From NCBI GenBank assembly GCA_963930655.1, contig OZ005605.1:27838501-27902500 (forward strand): DNA of 64,000 nucleotides, read 5' to 3'. The position numbers and the translations under genes are program-made. Shown piece by piece: positions 47,601-59,630 of this stretch. The stretch comes from Myrica gale. Its lineage: Eukaryota; Streptophyta; Magnoliopsida; Fagales; Myricaceae. How positions within the stretch are numbered: the first letter of the stretch is position 1; each line of letters begins with the position of its first letter. Under the pieces are notes generated by a model. It had not been told where the DNA came from, ran no database searches, and was given only the letters and a program-made list of their open reading frames with translations.

Positions 47601-48797
47601 GATGTCTTTATGTCTCAGCCTACTGGGTTTGTTGACAGCTCTCACCCCTCCTACGTGTGCAAGCTTCAACGCTCCCTTTACGGGCTTAAACAGGCCCCTC
47701 GTGTGTGGTACATGGCTCTTCGAGGTACTCTCCTTCGCCTTGGTTTCACCAACTCTCGTGCTGACAGTTCTTTATTTATCTACAATCAAGCAGGTGTTTT
47801 GGCCTACATTCTGGTCTACGTTGATGATCTTCTTCTCATGGGGAACACTGACTCTTTCATTCATGATGTGGTCCGTCAACTCGGTCTGGAGTTCTCTCTC
47901 AAAGATCTCCTTCCGCTGACCTACTTCTTGGGCATTGAGGTTGTTCAAACTCCCTCTGGCCTCTTCCTTACTCAGCAAGGCTACGTGCGTGACCTTCTTC
48001 AACGCACACAGATGGAGGGTGCCAAAACTGTACGCACTCCTCTCTCCACCAGCGTCAAACTTCACCTCAACGATGGCTCCCCCTCCGTTGACAGCACTGA
48101 CTTTCGCAAAGTCATTGGCGCTCTCCAGTATCTGTCCTTCACTCGGCCCGACATCAGCTTCGCTGTCAACAAGCTTGCCCAATTCATGCACCGCCCCAGT
48201 TCCATACATTGGCAAGCCACCAAACGCCTCCTGCGATATTTAAAGCACACTGTCAACTTTGGCCTTCACCTTCAACGGAACTCTCCTTCCATCCTTCGTG
48301 GCTTCTCCGATGCCGACTGGGCTGGGAATCAAGATGACAGAACCTCTACCACTGCCTACCTTGTCTTCCTTGGCTCCAACTTGGTCTCATGGCGTACTCG
48401 CAAACAGAAGGCTGTCGCTCGTTCCTCCACCGAAGCGGAGTACCGCGCCCTTGCCACTGCTGCCTCTGAAGTTGCCTGGCTTACTTCCCTCCTTGCTGAA
48501 CTTGGTGTTCATCTTCCTAAGCCTCCTTCCCTGCTTTGTGACAACATTGGTGCAACTCATCTCAGCTTGAATCCTGTCATGCACTCTCGCATGAAACACA
48601 TCGCCATTGACCTGCACTTTGTTCGCGACTACGTCAACAAAGGCCTTCTCTCTGTGTCTCATGTCCACACTCATGATCAACTTGCAGATCTCTTGACCAA
48701 AGCCATATCTCACTCTCGGTTCCACCTCCTGTGCTCCAAGATTGGCGTTACTGATGGCACGTCCATCTTGCGGGGGCGTATTAATGATATTGATTAA
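44696..48797 (+). pseudogene. copia Gag-Pol polyprotein with a 4-bp duplication
   Basis: The Gag part (44696 on) opens with a P/T-rich segment, then LPFKLTGPNYPSWRAQF, and carries the zinc knuckle CQFCEKQGHTAKQC. The protease motif LLDSAASHNI follows. Then come integrase (HHRLGHPAAKVL, CPSCHLNKAH, catalytic D in YADVWGP, D in YTDNGGEF, E in NGTSERRHRH), RT (FKARLVAKGF, QLDVNNAFLHG, YVDDLLLMG) and RNase H (SDADWAGNQDDRTSTTAY, SSTEAEYRAL). A tandem AGGT AGGT at 45739-45746 adds four bases just after the protease motif. It throws Gag-protease (frame ending 45808) out of phase with the rest. Discounting it, the frame would be 1365 codons, a normal copia length. The element therefore looks complete except for this single recent lesion. 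Confidence 0.92.
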
Positions 48798-49156
48798 CTG
48801 CAGTGATTTTGGTCTTCGACAGCTACTCACGTGATTCTAGGAATCACTTATTTTCAGGACAATTGATTAGCTGCAGTTACTTTTGGTTTCGTCTTCGACA
48901 GCTCCTCAGGATATTGATTAGCTGCTGTGATTTTAGTCTTCGACAGCTACTCACGTGATTCTACGAATCACTTATTTTCAGGACAATTGATTAGCTGCAG
49001 TTACTTTTGGTTTGGTCTTCGACAGCTCCTCAGGATATTGATTAGCTGCTGTGATTTTGGTCTTCTACGATCACGCCAATGTTTTGTATTTTTCCATTTA
49101 CGTCATTCCACTGTAACTATATTTAAGTCAAATCTGTTTAATGAAATACGACGAGG
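48785..49156 (+). repeat. 3' LTR, right end truncated
   Basis: Identical to the 5' LTR except at its first base and four other positions, with the same 124-bp unit structure. It ends abruptly at ACGAGG; the last ~27 bp before the expected terminus are replaced by an inverted TRIM-like segment. Confidence 0.9.
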
Positions 49157-49357
49157 GCTCATAGGAAGAGGAAGATTTTATTATTTGAATTATATTCTCT
49201 AACACTCCCCCTCACGTGTGGGCCGGACTCTCCTCTAATTGGGAGGCCCAACACGTGCAATATTTAATTGAAATTGGGATAGAGTGCGGAGTCAGGCCTC
49301 GAACTTGGGACCTTGGCTCTGATACCATGTGAATCTACTACTCATCCTAAAAGCTTA
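49157..49357 (-). mobile_element. inverted TRIM-like segment abutting the copia LTR
   Basis: Read on the minus strand it runs: second half of a terminal repeat (ending GATTCACA), primer-binding site TGGTATCAGAGCC (49327-49315), a ~100-bp spacer, a purine tract GTGAGGGGGAG, then the first half of the repeat (TGTTAGAGAATATAATTC, from 49204). It is the same family as the intronic TRIM at 10966. Both terminal repeats are broken at the same internal point (after CCTATGAGC), as if copia-type sequence had been joined there on both sides. Confidence 0.65.
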
Positions 49358-49393
49358 ATCAATATCACTGCAGTTAATCAATATCCTTAATAT

Positions 49394-49807
49394 GATAACT
49401 GAAATGTACTTTTCAAAATGCCAACTCAAAACTATGCCTCCAGATAGACAGCCATATCCTGAGATCTGATGGCACTTATGTGGAGGATAAACCTCAGTGG
49501 TGATAAAAACTTCCATGAGATACCTTATGCTCAGCCAAGAAGTGGAAGGAGCGTATTCATCATGATCAATTTAAGCACTCATTGTTCCTAAACACCCAAA
49601 TAGGAATAATTTGGTGTTCTCAAGTTGGGTTAAATTTTTTTTGGGTAATTAAGTTAGGTGAATTAAGCAAACAACAACAGTTCTATTTTGGACTATGAGT
49701 TATAAAACAACAGCAAATAGCTAGAAATTTTTTTGAACCTGTCTGTAGTCCATGGGCAACTTCATGCTGGAGGTAGCAAACTTTGAGACTTCTCATTCAA
49801 TGAGAAC
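49394..49807. other. intergenic, no gene seen
   Basis: Flanking DNA between the copia/TRIM composite and the PPR pseudogene. No features were recognised. Confidence 0.4.
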
Positions 49808-50996
49808 CTACTGCTCCCAAAAAGAAAAGCTGCAATCTCTTACAACTCTTCTAGTTTCAGGTTGGCTGCGAAAATCTCTTGATTGATCAAACCTCCTGAA
49901 TATAACTTTTGCATTCTTGCCTGATTGACTACAGTTTAATTGCTTGCATCCCAAATCAGTCTTCTGAGAGTTAGATATATGTTTACCAGAGATCCAAGTC
50001 TGAAGCATCTCATCCATCTTTGGTTCTGGTTTGAACTGTTTCTCCTTCATCTCTGTATAATATTTGTGCGCCTCCTCCAACTTTCCGTTCAAAAATAGGC
50101 CATGTACCAGAACAATATATGAGCTCCGATCAGCGCTGACTCCAGTCTGACTCATCTCGCTCCACAACTTCAAGACATTATCAAGCTGATGCCATCGACA
50201 AAACTTCCTAATCAACACTGGGGTGGCAGCCCATTTCTCTCATCTTCTCCAAGAGCAAAAACACTTCTTCCCCTGTCCTTAAAGTACGGAAGAAGGCGTG
50301 GTAAGTCCGAATTGTAGGGGAGAGGCCCCGCTGTAACATCTCTATGAAGACTTCCTTAGCTTCTTCTATTTTCCGGGCCACACAGAGAGGCTTGATCAGT
50401 GAGTTATAAGTGACAAGTTTGGAGGAACTCCCTTCTCTTCCATCGTTTTCATGAGATTAATGGCCTCTTTCACAAGCCTACCTTTTGCGAGGGCATGAAT
50501 AACAACATTGTAAACCTTCCTATCCATTGCAATCTTCATTCCCTTCATCTGGTTGAAGAGTTTGAGCACCTTATTCAGATTGCTGGCATTTGAATAGCAT
50601 GATATGAGACTTCCGTATGAAACAACATCATGTAGGATATCTCTCTTGCTCATCTCCATCCAAATTCTCTCTCCTTCTCGGGGACTAACAATCACATTAC
50701 ACCATCCATTGAGGATAATATTGAAGCTCTTAGTGTTAAAGGGGAACACATTCTTATTGCAGAAGAGCAAGTGCTCAGCGTCTTGCACATTCTTGTAACG
50801 ACAAAGGGCAGAGAGAAGGCCTTGGAATTCGTTCATCCCAACTTCAAGCATGAACTGTCTGAAGGCATAGATAGTATTTATAGCCCTCCCCACGTCATGC
50901 GCAGAACAATATCTCCTAATCATGATCAAGAGAGTCTGAGGGGTGACCAGGAGTGTAAGATTGGTACCCTCTCATTTCATCAATCAAGGCCCACAC

Positions 50997-52347
50997 TGTA
51001 ATACCCCATCCGGTGTAAGTGATTAATTTAAATTTTAAATGAAAAGATAGTGTTTAATCTTGTGTTTGATTTTTGGATAGAGGTTGAATTGTATTTTTGA
51101 ATTTAAAAGTGTTGATATGGATATGTGATCTATATTTGAATTTAAAGGTTTGAATAAAGATTTGATCTTGAGTTTGAATTTAAAGGTTTGAATAAAGATT
51201 TGATCTTGAATTTGAATTTAAAGGTTTGAATAAAGATTTGATCTTGAGTTTGAATTTAAAAGTGTTGGATGGAGGTATGTTTGAATTTTAAAGTTGCAGA
51301 GATTGAGCTTAATAAATAGCTGCAGAGATCAAGGTTAATAAATAGTTGGAGGGATGTATATTGGAGACCAAAATTGGGATTGATGTTGTGCTACTAATTT
51401 CCGAGAGATTATTCGGCAATTATTGGAGAAGCTTTAAGGATTGATTAAACGTTCGAGGTAAGTGGTTCTTCAATGAGATTTTGAACTTGCACCGTATTTT
51501 ATATGGTTTTGATGTATTATTTGGGGAACTGAACAAATTTTGGGTAAAAAGAGATTGTCGAGAATTTCGTTAAACTCAATTGAAATATTTATAACTTGTT
51601 TGGTGAGCATGCCGTGAAAATTATCCTTGCGCTGGTGATATATCTCTATGGTCTTTGTGGCCAATTTATCCTTGTGGTCTGTGTGGCCAATTTGATACCC
51701 CTCGTGGTATTTGGAGGTCTTTGTGGCCTAGAGGTCTGTGTGGCCTAATATTTTGAGGTCTGTGTGGCCTGGAGGTCCATGTGGCCTGGTGTTCGAAGGT
51801 CTTTGTGGCCTGTAGGTCTGTGTGATCATTGGTGATTTCCCTATATTGCGTGACCTTGGATATTTTTGTTATAAACTTGTATTTTGGATTCGGTATGACT
51901 CACAATGTTTTATTCTGGATTTCGGTTATTGTGATAAAATTGTCTTTTCCCCAACCCTCATTGACTTACTACTTACTAAGCTAGTCGTAGCTCACCCCTT
52001 ATTTTAATATTTTTCAGAGTTGGCGGAATTAGAGAAGTTCGAGGAGCTTCAGAGATATTTGTGTTTCGAAAGCGTGTTTTCAAGAGTACATTTGAAGATT
52101 AATGTTGGGGAATTCAATATTGTATTATTTTGGGAGATCATCGATATTGGAAATATCGGATATGCTAATGTAAATTTTAGTGCTCAGATTGATATTTTTG
52201 GTCTTTTCAGGGTTTATGAATATTTTGCTGAGGTTGTACAAAATTAGTTTTGAAATATTGGGGCCTAGATAAATGATTATCCATGGTGAAAAAACTTTAT
52301 TTTATATGGAAATCTTTCCGTTTGGAGTTTGGGCCCGGGGCGTTACA
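50997..52347. mobile_element. 1351-bp gypsy-type solo LTR inside the PPR gene
   Basis: Starts TGTAATACCCC, ends GGGGCGTTACA, flanked by a perfect 5-bp duplication CACAC (50992-50996 and 52348-52352). There is no internal Gag-Pol. It contains three tandem copies of a GGTTTGAATAAAGATTTGATC unit (51145-51260) and a run of GGTCTGTGTGGCC-type repeats (51655-51830). Terminal motifs match Tekay/Del-like chromovirus LTRs and the larger element at 23717. The host PPR frame resumes on both sides. Confidence 0.9.
51655..51830. repeat. GGTCT(G/T)TGTGGCC-type short tandem repeats
   Basis: About nine degenerate units of 14-25 bp with the core TCTKTGTGGCC, within the solo LTR. They may derive from the R/U5 part of the LTR. 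Confidence 0.7.
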
Positions 52348-52991
52348 CACACCGTGTCGAACTTCCTCATTTTCCCAAGAATCGAGATCATGGAATGGTA
52401 TTCACGCACCGAATGAGCATAACCTGGCTGCTTGCCAGCCCACAGAAAGAACGTGAATGCTGCTTCCCAGTCATTCAGGACCTGTGAGAGAACCCCCACC
52501 ACCAATTCTGATGAGGCTGTAATCCCACAATGCTCAAGTTTTTTTTTTTTGTTTCCGTCGGACTGCTCCGCAGGTCACGTAATATATCTACAATAGTTGT
52601 CGCGTCTCGGGTGAGATCCCCATCTCCTAAACTGATTGCTTTGAATTGTATTTCATCATCTTCATAGTCTTCCCCATTATGGTATTGGTCTACATCATCA
52701 TGTCCATCAGTATGAGCATCTGCTTCTGATTCTACTGAGTACTGAGGTTGCATATTTCGAGTTTGTAAAAGCAGTTGAAGAGAATAATCGTAGGTGCGGT
52801 TTCATAGATGAAAAACTGTGAGAGGTAGAATGGCACAAGCTAGGAAGAGCAGCAGTTATGGGCTTAACAACAACATCAGAACAAGCGAAATTGGCATGCA
52901 TTCGACACAGAATTGAGTATAGGGAAGGGTTGGAAGCCCTTACTCTGATCATGTGCTTCATTTTCAGTGCGTTATTGATGGTAGAGAACAT

Positions 52992-54006
52992 AACAAACTA
53001 TAAAGAACAAAAATAAACCAAAGCCTATACACAGGCGTGACTAAATAGGTGTCATGGATGTTGTCTGAACGGACTTTCCTCTCTCCTCGTGGGCGTGAGT
53101 GTTGTGAACTTCTAATAGAGGAAAGATAGATAGATGGAAGTAGAGAGGAAGATATCGATGAAGTTTCAAAATTCGAGCCCAGCTGTTTGTGAAATTAACT
53201 GACAAAACATAACACAAGAACAAGGAATTGTTAATGGAAATTTCCTTTTCTTGTGCCTCAACATCATTCGAGATATGAGTTTACCGCCGTAAGAAGATCA
53301 CAGAATCATGCGGTTGAAGAAGCAAGCGCGCCATTTGTTTTTTATACTGTCCGATGGTGTGACGTCCAAAATGACGACTTCAGGTGGTTCATATATATTT
53401 ATCTGTCCTTCTGGTGAAGACATATTGTAGCCAGCCGCATAGGAGTTTTTATCTCCCCCTACAGGTGTGAGCATTGCTTCTTTTTTTGTAGGGCATTGCT
53501 GGGTATGAGAAGAGTCGTTAAAGTGTCATAGGTTATCTCTCACGACACACACTCTTTCCCTCTCTCTTCCTTTTAAGGCCCAATAGTAAGATGTATAAAT
53601 AAAGGGAAAAAAGAAGGAAGTGATTTTGTGCTTCCATCTATATGTGTCGTAGCCTTTGAAACAAAATAATTATTATTGCTCGCCGGAACAAATTGTCTCG
53701 AATCATAGCAGTGAGAATCATCGAGTTACGGACCACATTAAATCATTTGTGCGCCTAGCAACTCCCAAGGCTCAATTATATTTCCATAACGAATATCAGA
53801 GGATTTGTAGTGGGATTGAGAAATTCGAACCCAGAGTTTCTAGGTGAAAGACTATCATGACAGTTGGTCTAGGCTTAAGAGAACAAAGTAAAAGTTGCAG
53901 AGCGGTAATTGTTGAATCCAAATAAATGTGCCATTACCTTGTGTTTCTAATGTGTTGATTTAGCAAAACAAAAATAACCAAGAGAATTGGCTAAATTATT
54001 ACCACG
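52992..54006. other. intergenic, no gene seen
   Basis: Upstream of the PPR pseudogene. Short frames have no family match. No terminal repeats. Confidence 0.4.
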
Positions 54007-54014
54007 ACCAATAT

Positions 54015-54206
54015 TAGGGGTGTTCACGGAAGTGATAAAGCCGACTCGACCCGATATTCTGAACCGAACGAAATCGGGTCGGCTTTCCGAATGTTCGGGT
54101 CGGGTGTCAGAACAAAATGAATTTTTCCGTAAATCTCGGGTCGGGTGTCGGAATAGGCAAAAAATTTTCCGAAGTGTTCCGACCCGACCCGTGATATATA
54201 TATAAA

Positions 54207-54242
<36 letters not shown>

Positions 54243-54603
54243 CATTTAACACTAGTTTTGATACACATTTTAACACAAAAATTAGATAAAATAGGCTAAA
54301 AGTTAGTTGGGCCTAATGAAATAGCCCTTACATTGAGTTGAAAATTGGCATACCTCGTAAAAATTGGGTAAAATGGGCTAAAATGTATTGGGCCGAATGA
54401 AATAGTCATTAAATTAGCTTTAAAAAATGATTTTGGGCTTTTCGGCCCATTCCGAATTTCGACCCAATGTTCCGACCCGTTTTCCGTCCGGAATTACCCC
54501 TTCATTCGGCTTGGGTCGGAAGACTTTTTTCTCTTCCGTTTTTACCCGGGTCGAGTGTCGGAAATAAAAATTTCTGACCCGTCGGGTCGGGTGTACAGCC
54601 CTA
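54015..54603. mobile_element. 589-bp hAT-type MITE with perfect 8-bp TSD
   Basis: Termini TAGGGGTGTTCAC and the near-inverse GTGTACAGCCCTA. The flanking duplication ACCAATAT at 54007-54014 and 54604-54611 is exact. Subterminal CGGGTCGG/CCGACCCG motifs are arrayed in both orientations, as in the element at 13190 but with a different core motif. A TA/TG microsatellite (54186-54242) sits in the middle. No transposase frame. Confidence 0.92.
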
Positions 54604-54611
54604 ACCAATAT

Positions 54612-55129
54612 AACTCAGCAACAAGTGGTATGATCTTACAATGTAGTCCTTTCCAGCACACCGTACTTGATGATACTTGAATTTCCCCCCAACTATCTAG
54701 TTTCAGAAAGATGCTCGCTGCACCGCATAAATGTGTGCAAAACATTGCTTCCATGGTTCAAATGATCGAATCATACGAGATGGTAGGAGTAAACCAACGA
54801 AAATAACATTGAAAGTCCAAGATGGGAAGGAGGGAGAAAATGAATTGGTAGGACATTTTTGATTATTCAGCTAGCGAACTAAATGAACTAACCGAACCAA
54901 ATCATTTTCTACGAAAAAATAAATGAGAATATCTTGTAAAAGATTATTACAAATTAAGATAGAAGAATCCAAAACTCTCTCCTCCTTCCCAAAATACAGA
55001 CCAAAATCCAATTTCCCAATTTCACCTTATACAGACTTTGGGGTATATCATCTGTGGATACTTCAGCCGGAAACAGAGTTGCACACCTCTAAAATTCCAG
55101 TGTAAATTAGCTAATGATATCATCTGCAA
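54612..55129. other. 3' flank of apyrase, no gene seen
   Basis: Contains the apyrase 3' UTR, which ends somewhere above 54612. No other feature was supported. Confidence 0.4.
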
Positions 55130-58100
55130 TTATGCCAAGGACGACACAGCCTCTATTGCACTGCCTAGTGGCCAAGCTGCTTCAACCAGGGCATTTCCAT
55201 ATTTAACCTTCTTCACCAATGTAATCTCTTGCCAAGGATCTACACCTGTGCAATCAACAAAAGCAGCACCAAAGATAAGAATTTTACTTGGATTTTCATC
55301 ATCAATTCTTCACAAATTACAAAATTGTAGGTTCAGACTACCAAATCCCTCTACAAGCAATGTATACTGGTATACAAGATCCATGCATAAAAATGGCAGG
55401 TTATCCTCCTTAACACGTGGATATATGGACTTGGCATCCACAAATTTAGTCTCACAAGCCTGCTTTGCTGCGTCCCCAAACTCCCTAGGACGAACTTTGG
55501 CAACAGGAACATTTGGATCAGCAAAACCAGCCTATATGTTTAAATAAGTGGTCAGACATAACCATGGAAAAGGATACGAAATGCCAACTTTTTTATTCGT
55601 ACTTCTTCAGCAACAAAATACAGGGATGATTGCTACCTCAGAAGCCCTGTCAAAGAAAAATGAAGCAACAAAGAGATTCTTCAGTCCATCCCCACCACCA
55701 CCATTCCATATCCCACCGAATGTGCATTTCATGTGCCTGCATGTAGATTCATTCACCTTGAGAGCATTAGAAGCTACCCTCATGCATTCGTCCATATTTG
55801 AGCCAGAAGGGGAAGCAGATGCTTTATACTCAACTCCTCCATATTTGTAATAACCTTGTAAAAAATAAAGGATTAGACTAAAAAATTAAAACCAAGAGAA
55901 ACAGAGGCACATTGCGCAGACACACCCACCAATCCTCACTGACATGGTTGCCCTATGCAGGAGTTCTACACGCAACTAACAATATCAGACTGGAACACAG
56001 AAGGGGAAAGGTAAAATTGAGAGAGAGGCTGAGAAAGAGAGAGATAGACAGACAACTATGATGGTTAACAGAAAAGCAGGAAACTCTTGCCTCCACTGGC
56101 AACCATCAGGTGACTTATGTTAACTGTGCCTGAATAGCTACTACACTCAAATTTGAAAACGGAAAGTAGATAATTCAACAGCCCTGCTCCATGCAATGTT
56201 GACGTAGAGCCACCAGCTTACATGCCTTAGGGTGGGTTTGTTTTGTAAAATTTTAGTGTTGTGAAAAATTTTAGGTATTGGGTTTAGTGAAAAAGTGAAG
56301 AGAGAGGTAATTTTTTTATATTTTTTGTAGTGAAAAGTAATGATTTGATGAGGAGAGAGAGATTATATTGTAATATTTTATTGTGTTGAAATTTGAGAAG
56401 ATGTAAAATTTTAGAACACAAATGCAGCCTTAGTTTCCTCGTGGTTTGACAATCAGCTGGCCACAAGTCTAGTGTCAAGTGTCAACTGTTTAGTGTAAAA
56501 CAGTTTTTGACTTCAATGTTTCATAAATGTTCCTCATCTTCAACTAAAACTTTATGCAACTATGAATTATAAAGACACCTTTACTCCCTGAGATCACAAA
56601 AGTACATGCTTTAAAAGAAGCGCCGAAGGCTGAAACTAGTGCTGTCACAACATCAGACATAGTGAAAAAGGATAAGTTCAAAATACCACGATAGCCAACT
56701 AAGATGCATGGGTTGCTGGAGTCTTCAGAAACCTTCAAAATCTCTGCCCGAGCTGCTAGTAAGCCGTAATGCAAGTAACTGCAGGCAAGATGCAAAAACC
56801 ATGTAAAATTAAACAGGAATTCAGAAGTAATCTATAGACAGATGAACTAGTATAACTATTTGTAACTTATATTATATCTTTTAGCTGTTAATCATTCCAA
56901 GCAAAATAATAATATCTTGAGGAACAAATGAGATTAGCATCACTCAATAAATGAAACAAGGATCCACAGCAGTAGCCAGTTGAAGGACTAAATACATAAA
57001 GACTTATCTCTCGTGAAATCATGAATCAAACTAAAAGAAAGAGAAAAACCTGTGAACATAGAGGTAATATTTTCTTCCCATGAGATGCATTTCCTTTACA
57101 TACATATCCTCTCCATCTGATACCCTTGGTGCCTTTGCAGCATCTGTCTCTGATATGGCATATGCCATTTGAACAGATCCACCTCCAAGGTCAACCACTC
57201 CAACTGTATTTGAATATTCCCCCCCTAAATTCCCAAGTAGATAGTTTATTGTCACCTGGAAAACAAGAGCCCCTTAAGATGATCATTCATACTCAAGAGT
57301 CATTAACGCAGAATACACAAGACATTAATTTGCAGGGGCAGTGACATGCTGTCTTGAAATTTTTACAAAAAAATGTTTCAGTCTACATATATGGACCGTT
57401 CCATTCCATGGTGTTGAAAATCTCACTATAGTCACAAGGATTTTCTTTTTGGCTTAATTAGATGAATTTACTCCAGTAATTATGTGCTTACCTAATAAAC
57501 AATTTTTCCCAATGGGTATTTCTGGGTATTACTCACAAAGTATGCTGCGACTCATCAGTTGCTACTCTAAAAGCCAAGGAAATCTGCCTGCAAATTGAAA
57601 TCTAACACTGCCTAGTTGAATCATCAGATAGTCAAATGGAAGGTGAGAATGTCCTGGACTGTGGATTGTATGTCAAACTCATTACAGCAGTTCTAGACAA
57701 AGAAGAACAGCAACTCTTCTACCACTCAGTGGCAACATACTGCTCCTCCAATGCTGAACTATCTAATCACCCATCATTCCCTCCGGCACGAGTCAAATCA
57801 CCCAGTAAAGTACAAGGATTCATCCCATTAGGAAGCCATTAAAATGTTTGTCATATTGTTCTGGAATAGGCTTCAAATATTGACAGCATGAGAACGACTA
57901 ATCTTCTCTATATAACCTGGAAATAGAATTCAGCACGCGACGCTTGGACTTCTCATAATTCCCTTCCACCATCCTGAGGGTCTGAAGGAAAGATAGCTAG
58001 AGAAAAAAGGAGGGACAGAAAAAAGAAAACTGTTTACTCAGAAAGACTAATAGTGTGCTTATCATGTCTGTCCCAGAAAAGTGATTGTTTGAATCTACCA

Positions 58101-59630
58101 TGTTTTATGATTCAAATTACAAACATTGAACTTAACAACTTTTCTGATTCTAATTACTAACATTAACCTCTAAAAATTATCATCGAGGAGTTCTTATAGG
58201 ATCATAGTTTTTAATGCATTCATATTATGATGGGAAGGTAAGATCACAAAGCATTTTATGGCTGACAGAAGTCTTGAAGAGTTCTGTATAACTTAGGGAA
58301 AGTGCAAAATACTCGTTCAAAAGCCGCACAATTCACGCAGAATCATATTACTTGGATTATTCCCAGAATAATGGTGGAAGTGAAAATTTTAATTGCTTCT
58401 AAATTAATGCACAAATCTCTTCAAGAGAAAGAAATTTGAACAGAATAGACAAAGAGAAAGCAAATCTGTATCTTGTGCTTAGCTAATACCGGTGAATAAT
58501 AGCAATGAGATGCCCATGAAGCAATGTTCAGACAATAAGGGAGATTTAACATCCTAACGATTCCCTTAAGGAAAGGGCAAATGAAATGATTTACAAGACC
58601 AACATTGTATCAACTCAACCATTAGTAGAAGTAATGAAATTAGGGAATTGTAAATATCATACCCACTGAAAAGAACCTTCTTGAGTTCCATCAATAACAG
58701 CAACTCCATTTGGCTCAAATTTCAGAGTGCTTCTATGTTTCAGAAGATCCCTAACCTTAACAGAGGCAAAAAAAAATTCAGTCAATCTATGTTACCGGAG
58801 GCTTAAATAGTATTGATATAGCAATGCAAGCTATAGATACAAAGAAAGGTTATACCGCTTGCAAAATTCTATCAGAAGTATCACCTTCCAAGGCCCTCAA
58901 GCCTGCAGTTGCCTGATATTGACAACAAATCACAATTTCTCTCAGAAAAGATATGGATTACAAATGAACGAAACTATCAATACCAAAGGAAAAAAGGAAA
59001 GCATCATAGGGAACAGTACGGACCCCAACACGAACAGGCGTCTTGGAGCGCAAATCTTTGGGAACAACACTTTGGGCTTGATCCAATAGGGTAATCAGAG
59101 AATTGGCTGCCTCCCGGGGATTATCGGCATACGCGCTTAAGCCCGGCGCAATCTGCAATGACAATATAATGACCAAAGCAAACATAGAGCAAGTGGTAAT
59201 AGATGTTGACCACAAGAATAGTAATAATGAAGACAGTTCATCGTGAACCAGACGATCGAATCAATTTGAATATAATTGGATGCGTAATGTCAACGGTAAT
59301 GACAAAGGTATGGGTTAGGACCTGCTGGAAGAGCTCTAGATCTTTGCCTATGGGAAGGAGATCGAGATGCTGGTCGAAGCAAAAGACGTGGACGCGGCTA
59401 CCAGAGCTACCAGCGTCGAAGATAACGGCGTAGGACTTGGGGGATCTGGGATCCGAGGGAACCTTCCGGGAGCGGAATTCCTGGAGGGACTGGGTGGGAG
59501 AAGTGGCAGGCATCAGGAAGAGGACAAAGGTGATGAGGAGGAGCGGGACCGATATTATCAGCAACACCCCTCGGAAGCGATGGATCTTGTCGGAAAATGA
59601 CTCGTGACGGAGAACGGGCCGCTTAAGCAT
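55130..59630 (-). CDS. APY: apyrase (GDA1/CD39 nucleoside di/triphosphatase)
   Basis: Nine exons on the minus strand: 59322-59630, 59024-59152, 58856-58912, 58663-58755, 57050-57255, 56687-56778, 55637-55854, 55342-55531 and 55130-55245. All junctions are GT-AG, giving 1410 bp and 469 aa. A membrane anchor lies at about residues 21-40. The apyrase conserved regions are all present: [10 protein letters not shown] (72-81), ATAGLRAL (147-154), [10 protein letters not shown] (187-196), [11 protein letters not shown] (218-228) and [12 protein letters not shown] (about 343). The protein ends [11 protein letters not shown], as in the plant APY1/APY2 group. Those enzymes hydrolyse NTPs and NDPs in the Golgi/ER lumen and influence extracellular ATP. 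The start was set at the first ATG (59628-59630). The frame is open further upstream to a stop near 59805 but has no ATG there. Confidence 0.95.

Larger units (their letters stand above)
44249..49156 (+). mobile_element. young Ty1/copia retrotransposon
   Basis: The aligned LTRs (44249-44620 and 48785-49156) are each 372 bp with no indels and only four internal differences, so the insertion is recent. The 5' LTR probably extends to 44647, where the primer-binding site TGGTATCAGAGCC (44648-44660) begins. The right LTR lacks that last ~27 bp and is cut by other sequence at 49157. A purine tract (GCGGGGGCG, 48770-48778) precedes the right LTR. Between them lies a single Gag-Pol frame in copia order: Gag, protease, integrase, RT, RNase H. 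No clear 5-bp target duplication can be given because the right end is truncated. Confidence 0.93.
49808..52991 (-). pseudogene. PPR protein pseudogene (At3g15200-like), split by a solo LTR
   Basis: The minus strand encodes a mitochondrial-type N-terminus (RLFSSTAF region), an acidic segment, then pentatricopeptide repeats: VLNDWEAAFTFFLWAGKQPG, YHSMISILGKMRKFDT, [solo LTR], QTLLIMIRRYCSAHDVGRAI, KSFNIILNGWCN, VSYGSLISCYSNASNLNKVL, YNVVIHALAKGRLVKEAINL, LIKPLCVARKIEEAKEVF, MLIRKFCRWHQLDNVLKLW and SSYIVLVHGLFLNGKLEEA. The order matches the Arabidopsis At3g15200 family of RNA-binding organelle proteins. Lesions: a shift near 52745, one in a T12 run (52539-52550), the 1351-bp insertion, a shift at 50945-50985, a shift near 50415 and a loss of about 17 bp at 50211-50222 between short GTTGAT repeats. 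The combination rules out a functional product. Confidence 0.88.

Noticed and set aside
46590..48830. Long antisense frames opposite copia pol
   Set aside because: Shadows of the strongly coding Gag-Pol frame; no independent signature.
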